A stretch of 64,000 nt of DNA from Roseiarcus sp963833955 (GTDB lineage Bacteria; Pseudomonadota; Alphaproteobacteria; Rhizobiales; Beijerinckiaceae). Positions 54,801-63,277 of the stretch are shown here, in pieces. The stretch covers positions 91,537-155,536 of the forward strand of contig CAWHZY010000012.1 in assembly GCA_963833955.1 (NCBI GenBank), given 5' to 3'. The notes under the pieces were generated by a model. It was not told the origin of the DNA. It did not search any database and saw nothing but the letters and a program-made list of their open reading frames with translations. The first letter of the stretch is position 1. Each line of letters begins with the position of its first letter. The position numbers and the translations under genes were made by a program.

Positions 54801-56605
54801 GCCGCTTCGGCGTGACGGCGGAATACCTCGTCAACTCCGACATGATGCAAATCAAGATGGCGCAGGGCGCAAAGCCGGGCGAAGGCGGACAATTGCCCGG
54901 TCATAAGGTCGACGCGGTGATCGCCAAGGTGCGCCACTCCACCCAGGGCGTGGGCCTCATCTCGCCGCCCCCGCACCACGACATCTATTCGATCGAAGAT
55001 TTGAAGCAGCTCGTTTACGACCTGAAGAACGTCAATCCTGAGGCCCTTGTTTCAGTCAAGCTGGTGTCGGAGGTCGGCGTCGGCACGGTCGCAGCGGGCG
55101 TCGCGAAGTGCAGGGCCGACCACGTCACGATCTCCGGCTTCGAGGGCGGGACCGGCGCCTCTCCGCTGACCTCGATCAAACATGCCGGAAGCCCATGGGA
55201 GATCGGTCTCGCGGAGACGCATCAGACGCTGGTGATGAACGGCCTCAGATCCCGCATCGCCGTGCAAGTCGACGGCGGCGTGCGCACCGGCCGCGACGTG
55301 GTGATCGGGGCGCTTCTGGGCGCGGACGAGTTCGGTTTCGCCACCGCGCCGCTGATCGCCGCCGGCTGCATCATGATGCGCAAGTGCCATCTGAACACTT
55401 GCCCGGTCGGCGTCGCGACGCAGGACCCGGTTCTGCGCAAGCGCTTTGCCGGCAAGCCGGAGCATGTCATCAACTATTTCTTCTTCGTCGCCGAAGAGGT
55501 GCGCGCGCTGATGGCCGAACTTGGCTACCGCATGTTCGATGAGATGGTCGGCCAGCGGCAAATGCTGGACCAGAAGAAGCTCAACGAGCACGCCAAGTCG
55601 CAGGGGCTGGACTTTTCGAACCTGTTCTTCAAGCCAACTCCCTGGCCGGAAGACACCATTCACCACAGCGTCGCTCAGGATCACGGGCTCGAGACTGTGC
55701 TCGACCGCCGCCTCATCGCAGATACCAACGACGCTGTCGAACGCGGCAAGCACGTGCGTCTCGACCTTTCCATCCGCAACGCCGATCGGTCGACCGGAGC
55801 CATGTTGTCGGGCGTCATCGCAAGGCGACACGGGAACGCCGGACTGCGTGATGAAGCGATCCACGTCAAATTCAAAGGCACCGCGGGGCAAAGCTTCGGG
55901 GCCTTCCTCGCTAAAGGCGTGACGCTCGAGCTCGAGGGACAGGCGAACGACTATGTCGGCAAGGGATTGTCGGGCGGCCGCATCGTCGTCTACCCGCCGC
56001 AGGAGGCGAGAAAGCTGACGCCGGAAACCTCGATCATCGTCGGCAACACGGTTCTTTACGGCGCGACCGCCGGCGAATGCTATTTCCGCGGCGTGGCGGG
56101 TGAGCGTTTCGGGGTGCGCAATTCCGGCGCGATCGCCGTCGTCGAGGGTACGGGCGATCATGGCTGCGAATATATGACCGGCGGTGTCGTCGTGGTGATC
56201 GGCGAGACGGGGCGCAACTTCGCTGCGGGCATGTCCGGCGGCATCGCCTACGTCCTCGACGAGGGCGGCACGTTCGCCGAGCGTTGCAATTTGGCGATGG
56301 TTGAGCTCAATCCGGTCGCCGCCGAGGAAGAGGTCATGCAGCGCCATCTGCATTCCGGCGGCGATCTCGAGCATCATGGCAGGGTCGACGTGATGCGCGA
56401 CATGAGCCGATTCGACGCCGAGCGCCTGCATCAGCTGATCGTCAACCACGCGCGCTACACCGGCTCGACTCGCGCCCGGAGCATTCTTGAGGACTGGGAG
56501 GCCTATTTGCCAAAATTCCGCAAGGTGATGCCGGTCGAATATCGGCGCGCGCTGGCTGAACTCGCAGCGCAAAGCAGGCCGCCAATGCTTGTCGCTGGAG
56601 AGTGA
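51896..56605 (+). CDS. gltB: Glutamate synthase (NADPH) large subunit
   Basis: GltB makes two glutamates from glutamine and 2-oxoglutarate. The N-terminal glutaminase nucleophile is Cys43 in KEHDSCGVGFVADM, exposed after propeptide removal. The FMN/synthase domain has GEGGEESDRYKRMANGD and RSAIKQVASGRFGVTAEYL; the 3Fe-4S cysteines are in CIMMRKCHLNTCPVGVATQ. The C-terminal GXGXG domain ends near HLHSGGDLEHHGRVDV. 1569 residues from ATG 51896 (GGAAAG upstream); intact. gltD follows after 194 bases. Confidence 0.97.
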   Translation: MNATTRATFGELRDGFAKANPGRDPLTPPAQGLYDPSKEHDSCGVGFVADMKNRKSHDILEKGLQILVNLDHRGAVGADPSLGDGCGVLTQIPHAFFAPECAKLGFDLPAQGHYAIGQFFMPRGSKARKQVQAIVEEVVAAEGLDALGWRDVPVDNSALGERVKAVEPVMQQIFIGRPADLATEDDFERRLYVVRKVVSNRVVAIGTPEVLEYYPVSMSARTIVYKGMVLVRQLAPYYRDLLDPRYETALALVHQRFATNTFPSWRLAHPYRTVAHNGEINTLRGNVNWMAARQASVNSELFGADISKLWPISYEGQSDTACFDNALEFLVQGGYSLSHAMMTLIPEAWAGNPLMDEERRAFYEYHAALMEPWDGPAAMAFTDGRQIGATLDRNGLRPARYFVTDDDLVVLASEMGVLPVPEESIIAKWRLQPGKMLLVDLEQHRIVSDAEIKQTLSRAQPYSAWLREGQIVLEDLNPVEPRTLRTDVPLLDRQQAFGYTQEDLTILLAPMATTGQEAVGSMGTDTPISALSSKSKLLYTYFKQNFAQVTNPPIDPIREELVMSLVSFIGPRPNLFDLDGAARRKRLEVRQPILTNEDLEKIRSIGHLEDSFDTRTLDITYPVKKGAAGMRDALSRLCERAESAVHGRYNIIILSDRMVGPDRIPIPALLATAAVHHHLIRKGLRTSVGLVVETGEAREIHHFACLAGYGAEAINPYLAFETLTAMAKDLPEPISGYEAVKRFIKSVDKGLLKVMSKMGISTYQSYCGAQIVDAVGLSSAFIDEFFFGTATSIEGAGLAEIAQETQRRHADAFGLSPVLSTALEVGGEYAYRVRGETHSWTPETVSLLQHAVRGNARERYDAFAKLLNEQSAQLLTIRGLFRIKTAEEDARTPVPIDEVEPAVSIVKRFSTGAMSYGSISREAHTTLAIAMNRIGGKSNTGEGGEESDRYKRMANGDSMRSAIKQVASGRFGVTAEYLVNSDMMQIKMAQGAKPGEGGQLPGHKVDAVIAKVRHSTQGVGLISPPPHHDIYSIEDLKQLVYDLKNVNPEALVSVKLVSEVGVGTVAAGVAKCRADHVTISGFEGGTGASPLTSIKHAGSPWEIGLAETHQTLVMNGLRSRIAVQVDGGVRTGRDVVIGALLGADEFGFATAPLIAAGCIMMRKCHLNTCPVGVATQDPVLRKRFAGKPEHVINYFFFVAEEVRALMAELGYRMFDEMVGQRQMLDQKKLNEHAKSQGLDFSNLFFKPTPWPEDTIHHSVAQDHGLETVLDRRLIADTNDAVERGKHVRLDLSIRNADRSTGAMLSGVIARRHGNAGLRDEAIHVKFKGTAGQSFGAFLAKGVTLELEGQANDYVGKGLSGGRIVVYPPQEARKLTPETSIIVGNTVLYGATAGECYFRGVAGERFGVRNSGAIAVVEGTGDHGCEYMTGGVVVVIGETGRNFAAGMSGGIAYVLDEGGTFAERCNLAMVELNPVAAEEEVMQRHLHSGGDLEHHGRVDVMRDMSRFDAERLHQLIVNHARYTGSTRARSILEDWEAYLPKFRKVMPVEYRRALAELAAQSRPPMLVAGE

Positions 56606-56799
56606 GTCTTCCCGGCGGTAAGTTTCGCCGATCGTCGTTCGAACTCGCCGCCTGTCAATTGTGGCCGACCGTCGCTCGGAACAGCCACCCAAGATCGAGC
56701 CGGCAAAGTTCTTGCAAGATAAAGTTGGCGCGTTATTGAAGCGGACCAAGGCTCCGGGCGCGATATCGGGAGCGGCGATACCGGCTCTAGGGTACCAGG

Positions 56800-58218
56800 A
56801 TGGGCAAGGTCACGGGGTTTTTGGAGATCGATCGCGCGGACCGGCGTTATGCGCCGGCCTCCGACCGAATCCGCCACTATCGCGAGTTTATGCTGCCATT
56901 GAGCGAGGAGGCGACGCGCAATCAGGCGGCGCGCTGCATGAATTGCGGCATTCCCTATTGTCACATCGGCTGTCCGGTCAACAACCAGATCCCCGACTGG
57001 AACGATCTCGCCTACCGCGGCGACTGGGCCGAAGCCGCGCGCAACCTGCTCTCGACCAACAACTTCCCGGAGGTCACCGGGCGCGTGTGTCCGGCGCCGT
57101 GCGAAGCCTCCTGCACTCTGAACATCCAGGACTCGCCCGTCACGATCAAGACCATCGAATGCGCGATTATCGACCGCGCATACTCCGAGGGGTGGATCAA
57201 ACCGGAGCCTGCGGCCCGCAAGACAGATAAGAAAGTTGCGATTGTGGGTTCCGGTCCTGCGGGTCTCGCTTGCGCCCAGCAACTCGCGCGTGCGGGCCAC
57301 GACGTTCATGTCTATGAGAAGAACGGCAAAGCCGGCGGCCTATTACGCTACGGGATCCCCGATTTCAAGCTTGAAAAGCGCCACATCGACCTGCGGGTCA
57401 AGCAGATGGAGGCCGAGGGCGTCACGTTCCACTACGACGCTCACATCGGCGTGACGGTGATGGGGCAAAGCCTCGTCGAAGAGTACGACGCGATCGCGCT
57501 TGCGGGCGGATCGGAGTCTTCCCGCGACCTGCCCGTTCCCGGCCGCGACCTCGACGGCGTTCATTTCGCCATGGAGTTCCTGCCGCAGCAGAACCGTCGT
57601 GTCTCCAACGAGCCGATTGGCACGAACGCGTCGATCGTCGCCGCCGGCAAGCGGGTCGTGGTCATCGGCGGCGGCGACACCGGCTCGGACTGCATCGGAA
57701 CCTCGATCCGCCAGGGCGCTCTCAAGGTGACCCAGCTCGAGATCATGCCGATGCCGCCCAAGCAAGAGGACAAGATGCTGACGTGGCCGAACTGGCCGTT
57801 GAAGCTTCGCACCTCATCCAGCCACGAGGAGGGCGCGGAGCGCGACTTTGCGGTGAATACGGTCGCCTTCGAGGGCGATAACGGCGCCGTCACCGGTCTT
57901 CAGTGCGTGCGCATCGACGAGAAGATGAAGCCGATCGCGGGTACCGAGTTCACTTTGCCGGCCGACCTCGTTCTGCTCGCAATGGGCTTCGTCTCGCCGG
58001 TCAAGGACGGTCTTCTCGCCGAACTTGGCGTGTCGCTCGACGCCCGCGGCAACGTGCTCGCGGATACAACGAAATACGCCGCCTCGAAATCCAAGGTCTT
58101 TGCTTGCGGCGACATGCGCCGCGGCCAGTCGCTCGTCGTGTGGGCTATCCGAGAAGGCCGGCAATGCGCCGCAGCGATCGACGAGGCCCTAATGGGCTCG
58201 ACGGTCTTGCCGAGGTAG
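56800..58218 (+). CDS. gltD: Glutamate synthase (NADPH) small subunit
   Basis: GltD feeds electrons from NADPH through FAD and two 4Fe-4S clusters to GltB. Cysteine groups CMNCGIPYCHIGCP and VCPAPCEASC, FAD motif VGSGPAGLACAQQL and NADPH motif VIGGGDTGSDCIG are all present. 472 residues, intact, typical length. Confidence 0.97.
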   Translation: MGKVTGFLEIDRADRRYAPASDRIRHYREFMLPLSEEATRNQAARCMNCGIPYCHIGCPVNNQIPDWNDLAYRGDWAEAARNLLSTNNFPEVTGRVCPAPCEASCTLNIQDSPVTIKTIECAIIDRAYSEGWIKPEPAARKTDKKVAIVGSGPAGLACAQQLARAGHDVHVYEKNGKAGGLLRYGIPDFKLEKRHIDLRVKQMEAEGVTFHYDAHIGVTVMGQSLVEEYDAIALAGGSESSRDLPVPGRDLDGVHFAMEFLPQQNRRVSNEPIGTNASIVAAGKRVVVIGGGDTGSDCIGTSIRQGALKVTQLEIMPMPPKQEDKMLTWPNWPLKLRTSSSHEEGAERDFAVNTVAFEGDNGAVTGLQCVRIDEKMKPIAGTEFTLPADLVLLAMGFVSPVKDGLLAELGVSLDARGNVLADTTKYAASKSKVFACGDMRRGQSLVVWAIREGRQCAAAIDEALMGSTVLPR

Positions 58219-58385
58219 CTGCCAGACTAGGGCCCGTTGGTTCGACCTATAACGCGGCTATTGCCCGCGCACCCGCGCGCATCGGGGCGTGGCGACCGAG
58301 GGATAAGCGCCGCGAGGACGGCTCTCGATCGCCGCGTCGCTCGCTGCGACGACCCTCCATCGGATCGCGAAGCGACCCGGGCGCC

Positions 58386-59087
58386 TCACGCCGGAATGCG
58401 CTCCTCATTTGGCGAGGGCTCGCGCAGCACGTACCCGCGACCCCAGACCGTCTCGATGTAGTTTCGCCCGCTCGACGCCGTCGCCAGTTTCTTGCGCAAT
58501 TTGCAAATGAAAACGTCGATGATCTTGAGTTCCGGCTCATCCATGCCGCCATAGAGATGGTTGAGAAACATCTCCTTGGTCAGCGTGGTGCCCTTGCGCA
58601 GCGAGAGCAGCTCCAGCATTTGATATTCTTTGCCGGTCAGATGCACGCGCGCTCCGTCGACTTCGACCGTCTTCTGATCGAGGTTGACGGTGAGGTCGCC
58701 GGTGATGATGACCGACTGCGCGTGTCCTTTTGAACGGCGCACGATGGCGTGGATCCGGGCGACGAGTTCGTCCTTGTGGAACGGCTTGGTCAAGTAGTCA
58801 TCGGCGCCATGGCCCAACCCTTTGACCTTGTCCTCGATGCCGGCCATCCCGGAAAGGATCAGGATAGGCGTCTTTATCTTGGTGACCCGGAGCGAGCGCA
58901 GCACTTCGTAGCCGGACATGTCCGGCAGGTTGAGATCGAGCAAAATGATGTCGTAATCATAAAGCTTGCCGAGGTCGATGCCCTCCTCGCCGAGATCCGT
59001 GACATAAACATTGAAGTTCTCGGACTTCAACATCAGTTCAATGCTTTGTGCGGTCGCCGTATCGTCTTCGATCAAAAGTACCCGCAT
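58386..59087 (-). CDS. ctrA: Cell-cycle master response regulator CtrA
   Basis: CtrA controls replication, division and motility genes in Alphaproteobacteria. The receiver starts MRVLLIEDDTATAQSIELML with phospho-acceptor Asp51 in ILLDLNLPDMSGYEVLR. The DNA-binding domain has LTGKEYQMLELLSLRKGTTL, MFLNHLYGGMDEPELKIIDV and ETVWGRGYVL, nearly invariant in the class. 233 residues, intact. Confidence 0.98.
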   Translation of the reverse strand: MRVLLIEDDTATAQSIELMLKSENFNVYVTDLGEEGIDLGKLYDYDIILLDLNLPDMSGYEVLRSLRVTKIKTPILILSGMAGIEDKVKGLGHGADDYLTKPFHKDELVARIHAIVRRSKGHAQSVIITGDLTVNLDQKTVEVDGARVHLTGKEYQMLELLSLRKGTTLTKEMFLNHLYGGMDEPELKIIDVFICKLRKKLATASSGRNYIETVWGRGYVLREPSPNEERIPA

Positions 59088-59665
59088 GTTAGGCTCCCCG
59101 CCTCGCCCGTCGCTTCATGACCGCGGTTATGTACGTCGCGTTCGTGCCCAAGCCGCGCTGGCGCGACCTCGGGTCAATTCGAATTAGACACTGACCGCCA
59201 TTGGTTAACAAACCCTGATTCATTTGCGCAAGCCCCCTGACCCCGTGCCGAATGATATTAGTAACAATTTGATAAGAAACAGTATTTGGGGAGACTAAAA
59301 ATTAATGCATCACATCAACAAACGAACCTAACAGATTCTTTGGACTCGCGGTTCGGCGACGCGGTTGAAGGACCATGACGCACCGTGGAATTCCGCCGAA
59401 AGATTGAACCAGTCCTTCCACGACGCGCCTCTCCCAGATTGTTAACGACCCGCGTAAATGAATCGCTAACGGCCGAAACCGCGGGCCGCGTGCGGCGCTT
59501 GTCCCGGGGCGAATGTCGGTTTCGGCAGCCAAGCCGACAGGGCTCCGCTGTCCTCTGACGTAAGAAAGCAGAAACCTTCGTCATGCATCGTCCAGCCGTC
59601 TCGTAGTCGTGACCAGAGGATCGTGACGTCCTCTCGCGTTGGAGTTGCTTAAGGAGTCTGCCGGA
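59088..59665. promoter_or_regulatory. ctrA-fliJ divergent control region with GANTC sites
   Basis: About 578 bases without a gene. Three GANTC sequences (59217, 59334, 59343), the CcrM methylation target, lie 130-260 bases upstream of ctrA. TTAAC half-sites occur at 59205 and 59442, but no good TTAA-N7-TTAA pair. The centre (59255-59310) is notably A/T-rich for this genome. This fits a cell-cycle-controlled promoter, as known for ctrA in Caulobacter. Confidence 0.5.
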
Positions 59666-60034
59666 ATGAAGTCGCGGGACACGCTGATCCGTCTGAAGCG
59701 CTTTCAACTCGAGGAGAAGCGCCGACGTGTTGGGCAAATCGAGATGATGCTGGCCGAGTTCACCCGCATGACCGGCGACCTCGATCGCGAGATCGCCAAC
59801 GAAGAGAAGCGCGCCGGGATCGCTGACCCCGCCCACTTCGCTTATCCGACCTACGCGCGGGCGACGTCGGTCAGGCGCGACAATCTCAAGAGCTCCATTG
59901 CCGAGCTTCTGGGTCAGATCGAGGAGGCCAAGGCCGCGCAGGAAGAAGCCGAGGCCGAGTTCCTCAAATTCGAGACGCTGGAGGTGCGTGACAAAACCAA
60001 CGATCGCTTGGCCGAAGCTGTAGCACGGGCCTGA
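59666..60034 (+). CDS. fliJ: FliJ-like flagellar export protein
   Basis: 122 residues, nearly all coiled coil: KSRDTLIRLKRFQLEEKRR, IEMMLAEFTRMTGDLDREIA and GQIEEAKAAQEEAEAEFLKF. FliJ is a soluble chaperone/stalk of the flagellar type III export ATPase. I start at 59666, which follows AAGGAG. The usual partner fliI is not upstream here; ctrA is, as in several Rhizobiales. Confidence 0.8.
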   Translation: MKSRDTLIRLKRFQLEEKRRRVGQIEMMLAEFTRMTGDLDREIANEEKRAGIADPAHFAYPTYARATSVRRDNLKSSIAELLGQIEEAKAAQEEAEAEFLKFETLEVRDKTNDRLAEAVARA

Positions 60035-60262
60035 GGCGGCCGCATCGTCAATACGGCGCGCCTTGCAGATCCATAACTGCCACTGGGCGAGCCTTAGCCC
60101 CGTCGCGCCTCGTCGCGCGCTTTCCACCTTCCCATTCGCGTTGCGGGTCGGAGGCCAATGATCTAAGTCTGTCGCGAAAGAGCGATCTGTTGCCGTTGCG
60201 CGGGGGAGACTCCGGGCAAACGTTCGTCGCGCGGCACGTCGACGGCGTCGGGGGAAAGTCTC

Positions 60263-61390
60263 ATGCTTATTGGAGTTCCGGCCGAAACGGACCCTGCTGA
60301 AACGCGCGTTGCGGCGACCCCGGAGACGGTGAAAAAATTTGTGGGACTTGGGGCGGATGTCTCAGTCGAACATGGCGCGGGCGCCAAAGCCGGATTTCCG
60401 GACGCCGAGTATCAAGCGGCAGGCGCGCGGCTCGTCTCCGCCGAAGAAGCGCTCAGCGCCGATCTGGTGCTGAAGGTCCGCCGGCCAAACGGCGGCGAAA
60501 TTTCCCGCCTCAAGTCTGATGCGGTCGTCGTCGCGACGATGGACCCCTACGAACACCGCGAAGCGATCGAGACGATGGCCAAGGCCGGGGTGGCAAGCTT
60601 CGCGATGGAGCTCATGCCGCGGATAACCCGCGCCCAGTCGATGGACGTGCTGTCGAGCCAGGCGAACTTGGCTGGCTATCGCGCTGTGATCGACGCCGCG
60701 GCCGAATACGGCCGGGGCTTGCCGATGATGATGACCCCCGCCGGCACGGTCACGGCCGCGAAGCTGTTCGTCATGGGCGTCGGCGTCGCCGGCCTGCAGG
60801 CGATCGCCACCGGCCGGCGCCTTGGCGCAGTGGTCACGGCGACCGACGTGCGTCCGGCGACCAAGGAGCAGGTGGAGTCCCTAGGGGCGAAATTCGTCGC
60901 CGTCGAAGACGAGGAGTTCAAGCAGGCCGAAACCGCGGGCGGCTACGCGAAGGAAATGTCGGACGCGTACAAGGCGAAGCAGGCCGACCTCATCGCCTCG
61001 CATATCGCCAAGCAGGATATCGTCGTCACCACGGCGCTGATCCCGGGACGCCCGGCGCCACGGCTCGTCAGCGCCGATATGGTCAGATCGATGCGCCCTG
61101 GCTCGGTCATTATCGACCTCGCCGTCGAGCGCGGGGGAAACTGCGAGCTATCGCGGCCCGGCGAACTGGCGTTCAGCGACAACGGGGTCAAGATCGTCGG
61201 CTATTCCAACGTCACGCGAATCCCTTCCTCTGCCTCGGCGCTCTATGCGCGCAACCTTTACGCCTTCGCCGAAACGCTGATCGACAAGGCGAACAAGTCG
61301 CTCGCCGTCAACTGGGACGACGAACTGGTGAAGGCGACCTGCCTCACCCGTGGCGGGGCGATTGTTCACCCAAACTTCATGCCGCAATAG
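60263..61390 (+). CDS. pntAA: NAD(P) transhydrogenase subunit alpha part 1
   Basis: The NAD(H)-binding soluble domain of proton-translocating transhydrogenase. AlaDh/PNT motifs: PAETDPAETRVAATPETVKK, MDVLSSQANLAGYRAVIDAA, and the fold GVGVAGLQAIATGRRLGAVV; the mobile loop and PGRPAPRLVSADMVRSM are present. 375 residues; a GGGGGAAAG ribosome site precedes the ATG. The split into three genes is typical of Alphaproteobacteria. Confidence 0.96.
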   Translation: MLIGVPAETDPAETRVAATPETVKKFVGLGADVSVEHGAGAKAGFPDAEYQAAGARLVSAEEALSADLVLKVRRPNGGEISRLKSDAVVVATMDPYEHREAIETMAKAGVASFAMELMPRITRAQSMDVLSSQANLAGYRAVIDAAAEYGRGLPMMMTPAGTVTAAKLFVMGVGVAGLQAIATGRRLGAVVTATDVRPATKEQVESLGAKFVAVEDEEFKQAETAGGYAKEMSDAYKAKQADLIASHIAKQDIVVTTALIPGRPAPRLVSADMVRSMRPGSVIIDLAVERGGNCELSRPGELAFSDNGVKIVGYSNVTRIPSSASALYARNLYAFAETLIDKANKSLAVNWDDELVKATCLTRGGAIVHPNFMPQ

Positions 61391-61423
61391 ACGCTTGCGC
61401 GCTGTCAGCGCCGGAGAGAGCCG

Positions 61424-61846
61424 ATGGACAACCTTGACGCCGCGATTGAAAAACTCCGAGCCGCCGCCGAGGCAGCGCGGCAAGCTGCCGAGGCGGCGCA
61501 AGCCCACAGCGATCAACTCGCGGCGGCTGGGCACGCCGCCTCCGGCGGCGCGATCGATCCGTTCGTGTTCAGGCTCGCGATTTTCGCCCTCGCGGTCTTT
61601 GTCGGCTATTATGTCGTCTGGTCGGTGACGCCGGCGCTGCACACGCCGCTCATGTCCGAGACCAACGCCATTTCCTCGGTCATCGTCGTCGGCGCCCTCC
61701 TGTCGGTCGGGGTCGCGGCTGTCGACAGCGGATCGGGATTTGCACGGCTGGTCGGCTTTATCGCGCTCATCCTCGCGTCGATAAACATCTTCGGCGGCTT
61801 TCTGGTCACCGAGCGCATGCTGGCGATGTACAAGAAGAGGGGCTGA
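61424..61846 (+). CDS. pntAB: NAD(P) transhydrogenase subunit alpha part 2
   Basis: 140 residues. An Ala-rich helical start (DAAIEKLRAAAEAARQAAEA) precedes the membrane part with helices around FRLAIFALAVFVGYYVVW, AISSVIVVGALLSVGVAAV and GFIALILASINIFGGFLV, ending VTERMLAMYKKRG. It forms part of the proton channel with PntB. Confidence 0.95.
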   Translation: MDNLDAAIEKLRAAAEAARQAAEAAQAHSDQLAAAGHAASGGAIDPFVFRLAIFALAVFVGYYVVWSVTPALHTPLMSETNAISSVIVVGALLSVGVAAVDSGSGFARLVGFIALILASINIFGGFLVTERMLAMYKKRG

Positions 61847-61851
61847 CGCCG

Positions 61852-63252
61852 GTGAACGCCAATCTCGCGGCCCTGCTCTATCTCGTCTCCGGCATTCTGT
61901 TCATTCTCGCGCTGCGAGGCCTCTCTTCGCCGGCGACCTCGCGCCAGGGCAACCGCTTTGGCATGATCGGCATGGGCGTCGCGGTGCTAACGACGCTGGC
62001 GGTTCGTCCGCCGTCAAGTGCGTTCTCCTGGCTTCTCATCATCCTTGGCGTCGCTATCGGCGGCGGCATCGGCGCATGGCGCGCTCGCACCGTACAGATG
62101 ACGGCGATGCCCCAACTGGTGGCGATGTTCCATTCGCTGGTCGGCCTGGCCGCGGTGCTGGTCGCCGCCGGAGCGTTTTATGCGCCCGAGGCCTTCGGCA
62201 TTGAAGAGGGCGGCGCCATCCACCCCGGGAGCATCATCGAGATGTCGCTCGGGCTCGCGATCGGCGCCGTGACCTTCACGGGCTCGATCATCGCATTCCT
62301 GAAGCTCGACGGGCGGATGTCCGGCGCGCCGATCCTTTTGCCGCAGCGCCACCTTATCAACGGCGGCCTCGGCGTGGCGCTCGTGCTCTTGATCGCTCTC
62401 TTCTACGCCACGCAGGCGGCGGCGTTCTTCTGGCTCATCGCGCTGGTGTCATTCGCGCTCGGCATCCTGCTCATTATCCCTATTGGCGGGGCGGATATGC
62501 CGGTCGTGATCTCGATGCTCAACTCGTATTCCGGCTGGGCGGCCGCGGGTATCGGGTTCACGCTCGGCAATCTGGCGCTCATCATCACCGGCGCGCTGGT
62601 CGGCTCCTCGGGTGCGATCCTCTCCTATATCATGTGCAAGGGAATGAACCGATCCTTCGTATCGGTCATCCTCGGCGGGTGGGGCGGCGAGGTCGCGAGC
62701 GCAGCGGGCGCAAAGGAGACCCGTCCGGTCAAGCAGGGCTCAGCCGATGACGCGGCCTTCATGATGAAAAACGCGTCGAAGGTGATTGTCGTTCCGGGCT
62801 ATGGCATGGCGGTCGCGCAGGCGCAGCATTCGCTGCGCGAGATGGGGGAAATGCTCAAGAAGAACGGCGTCGAGGTCAAATATGCGATCCATCCTGTCGC
62901 CGGCCGCATGCCGGGCCACATGAATGTCCTCCTCGCCGAGGCCAACGTGCCTTACGACGAAGTGTTCGAACTCGAGGACATCAACAGCGAGTTTCCGCAG
63001 GCTGACGTCGCTTACGTCATCGGCGCCAACGACGTTACCAACCCCGCCGCCAAAACCGACCCGAAGTCGCCGATTTACGGCATGCCGATTCTCGACGTCG
63101 ACAAAGCGAAGACGGTTTTGTTCGTCAAACGCGGCATGGGCTCGGGCTACGCCGGCGTCGAGAACGAATTGTTCTTTCGCGACAACACGCTGATGCTGTT
63201 TGGCGACGCGAAAAAGATGACCGACGCGATCGTGAAGGCGCTGGGCCACTAA
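61852..63252 (+). CDS. pntB: NAD(P) transhydrogenase subunit beta
   Basis: 466 residues starting at GTG, five bases after pntAB. About nine transmembrane helices are followed by the NADP(H)-binding domain: VIVVPGYGMAVAQAQHSLRE, YAIHPVAGRMPGHMNVLLAE and FVKRGMGSGYAGVENELFF. Completes the transhydrogenase, which uses the proton gradient to make NADPH. Confidence 0.97.
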   Translation: MNANLAALLYLVSGILFILALRGLSSPATSRQGNRFGMIGMGVAVLTTLAVRPPSSAFSWLLIILGVAIGGGIGAWRARTVQMTAMPQLVAMFHSLVGLAAVLVAAGAFYAPEAFGIEEGGAIHPGSIIEMSLGLAIGAVTFTGSIIAFLKLDGRMSGAPILLPQRHLINGGLGVALVLLIALFYATQAAAFFWLIALVSFALGILLIIPIGGADMPVVISMLNSYSGWAAAGIGFTLGNLALIITGALVGSSGAILSYIMCKGMNRSFVSVILGGWGGEVASAAGAKETRPVKQGSADDAAFMMKNASKVIVVPGYGMAVAQAQHSLREMGEMLKKNGVEVKYAIHPVAGRMPGHMNVLLAEANVPYDEVFELEDINSEFPQADVAYVIGANDVTNPAAKTDPKSPIYGMPILDVDKAKTVLFVKRGMGSGYAGVENELFFRDNTLMLFGDAKKMTDAIVKALGH

Positions 63253-63277
63253 GCGCAGCGCCGGAGCGCGGCCGCCC

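Noticed and set aside
55052..56749. Long open frame antisense to gltB (and similar long antisense frames opposite nSTAND, GT61 and yhaN)
   Set aside because: High GC makes long antisense frames common. The sense strand encodes clear conserved proteins, and the antisense products look like nothing known.
59205..59460. CtrA binding sites upstream of ctrA
   Set aside because: Only single TTAAC half-sites are present; no TTAA-N7-TTAA pair with acceptable match.
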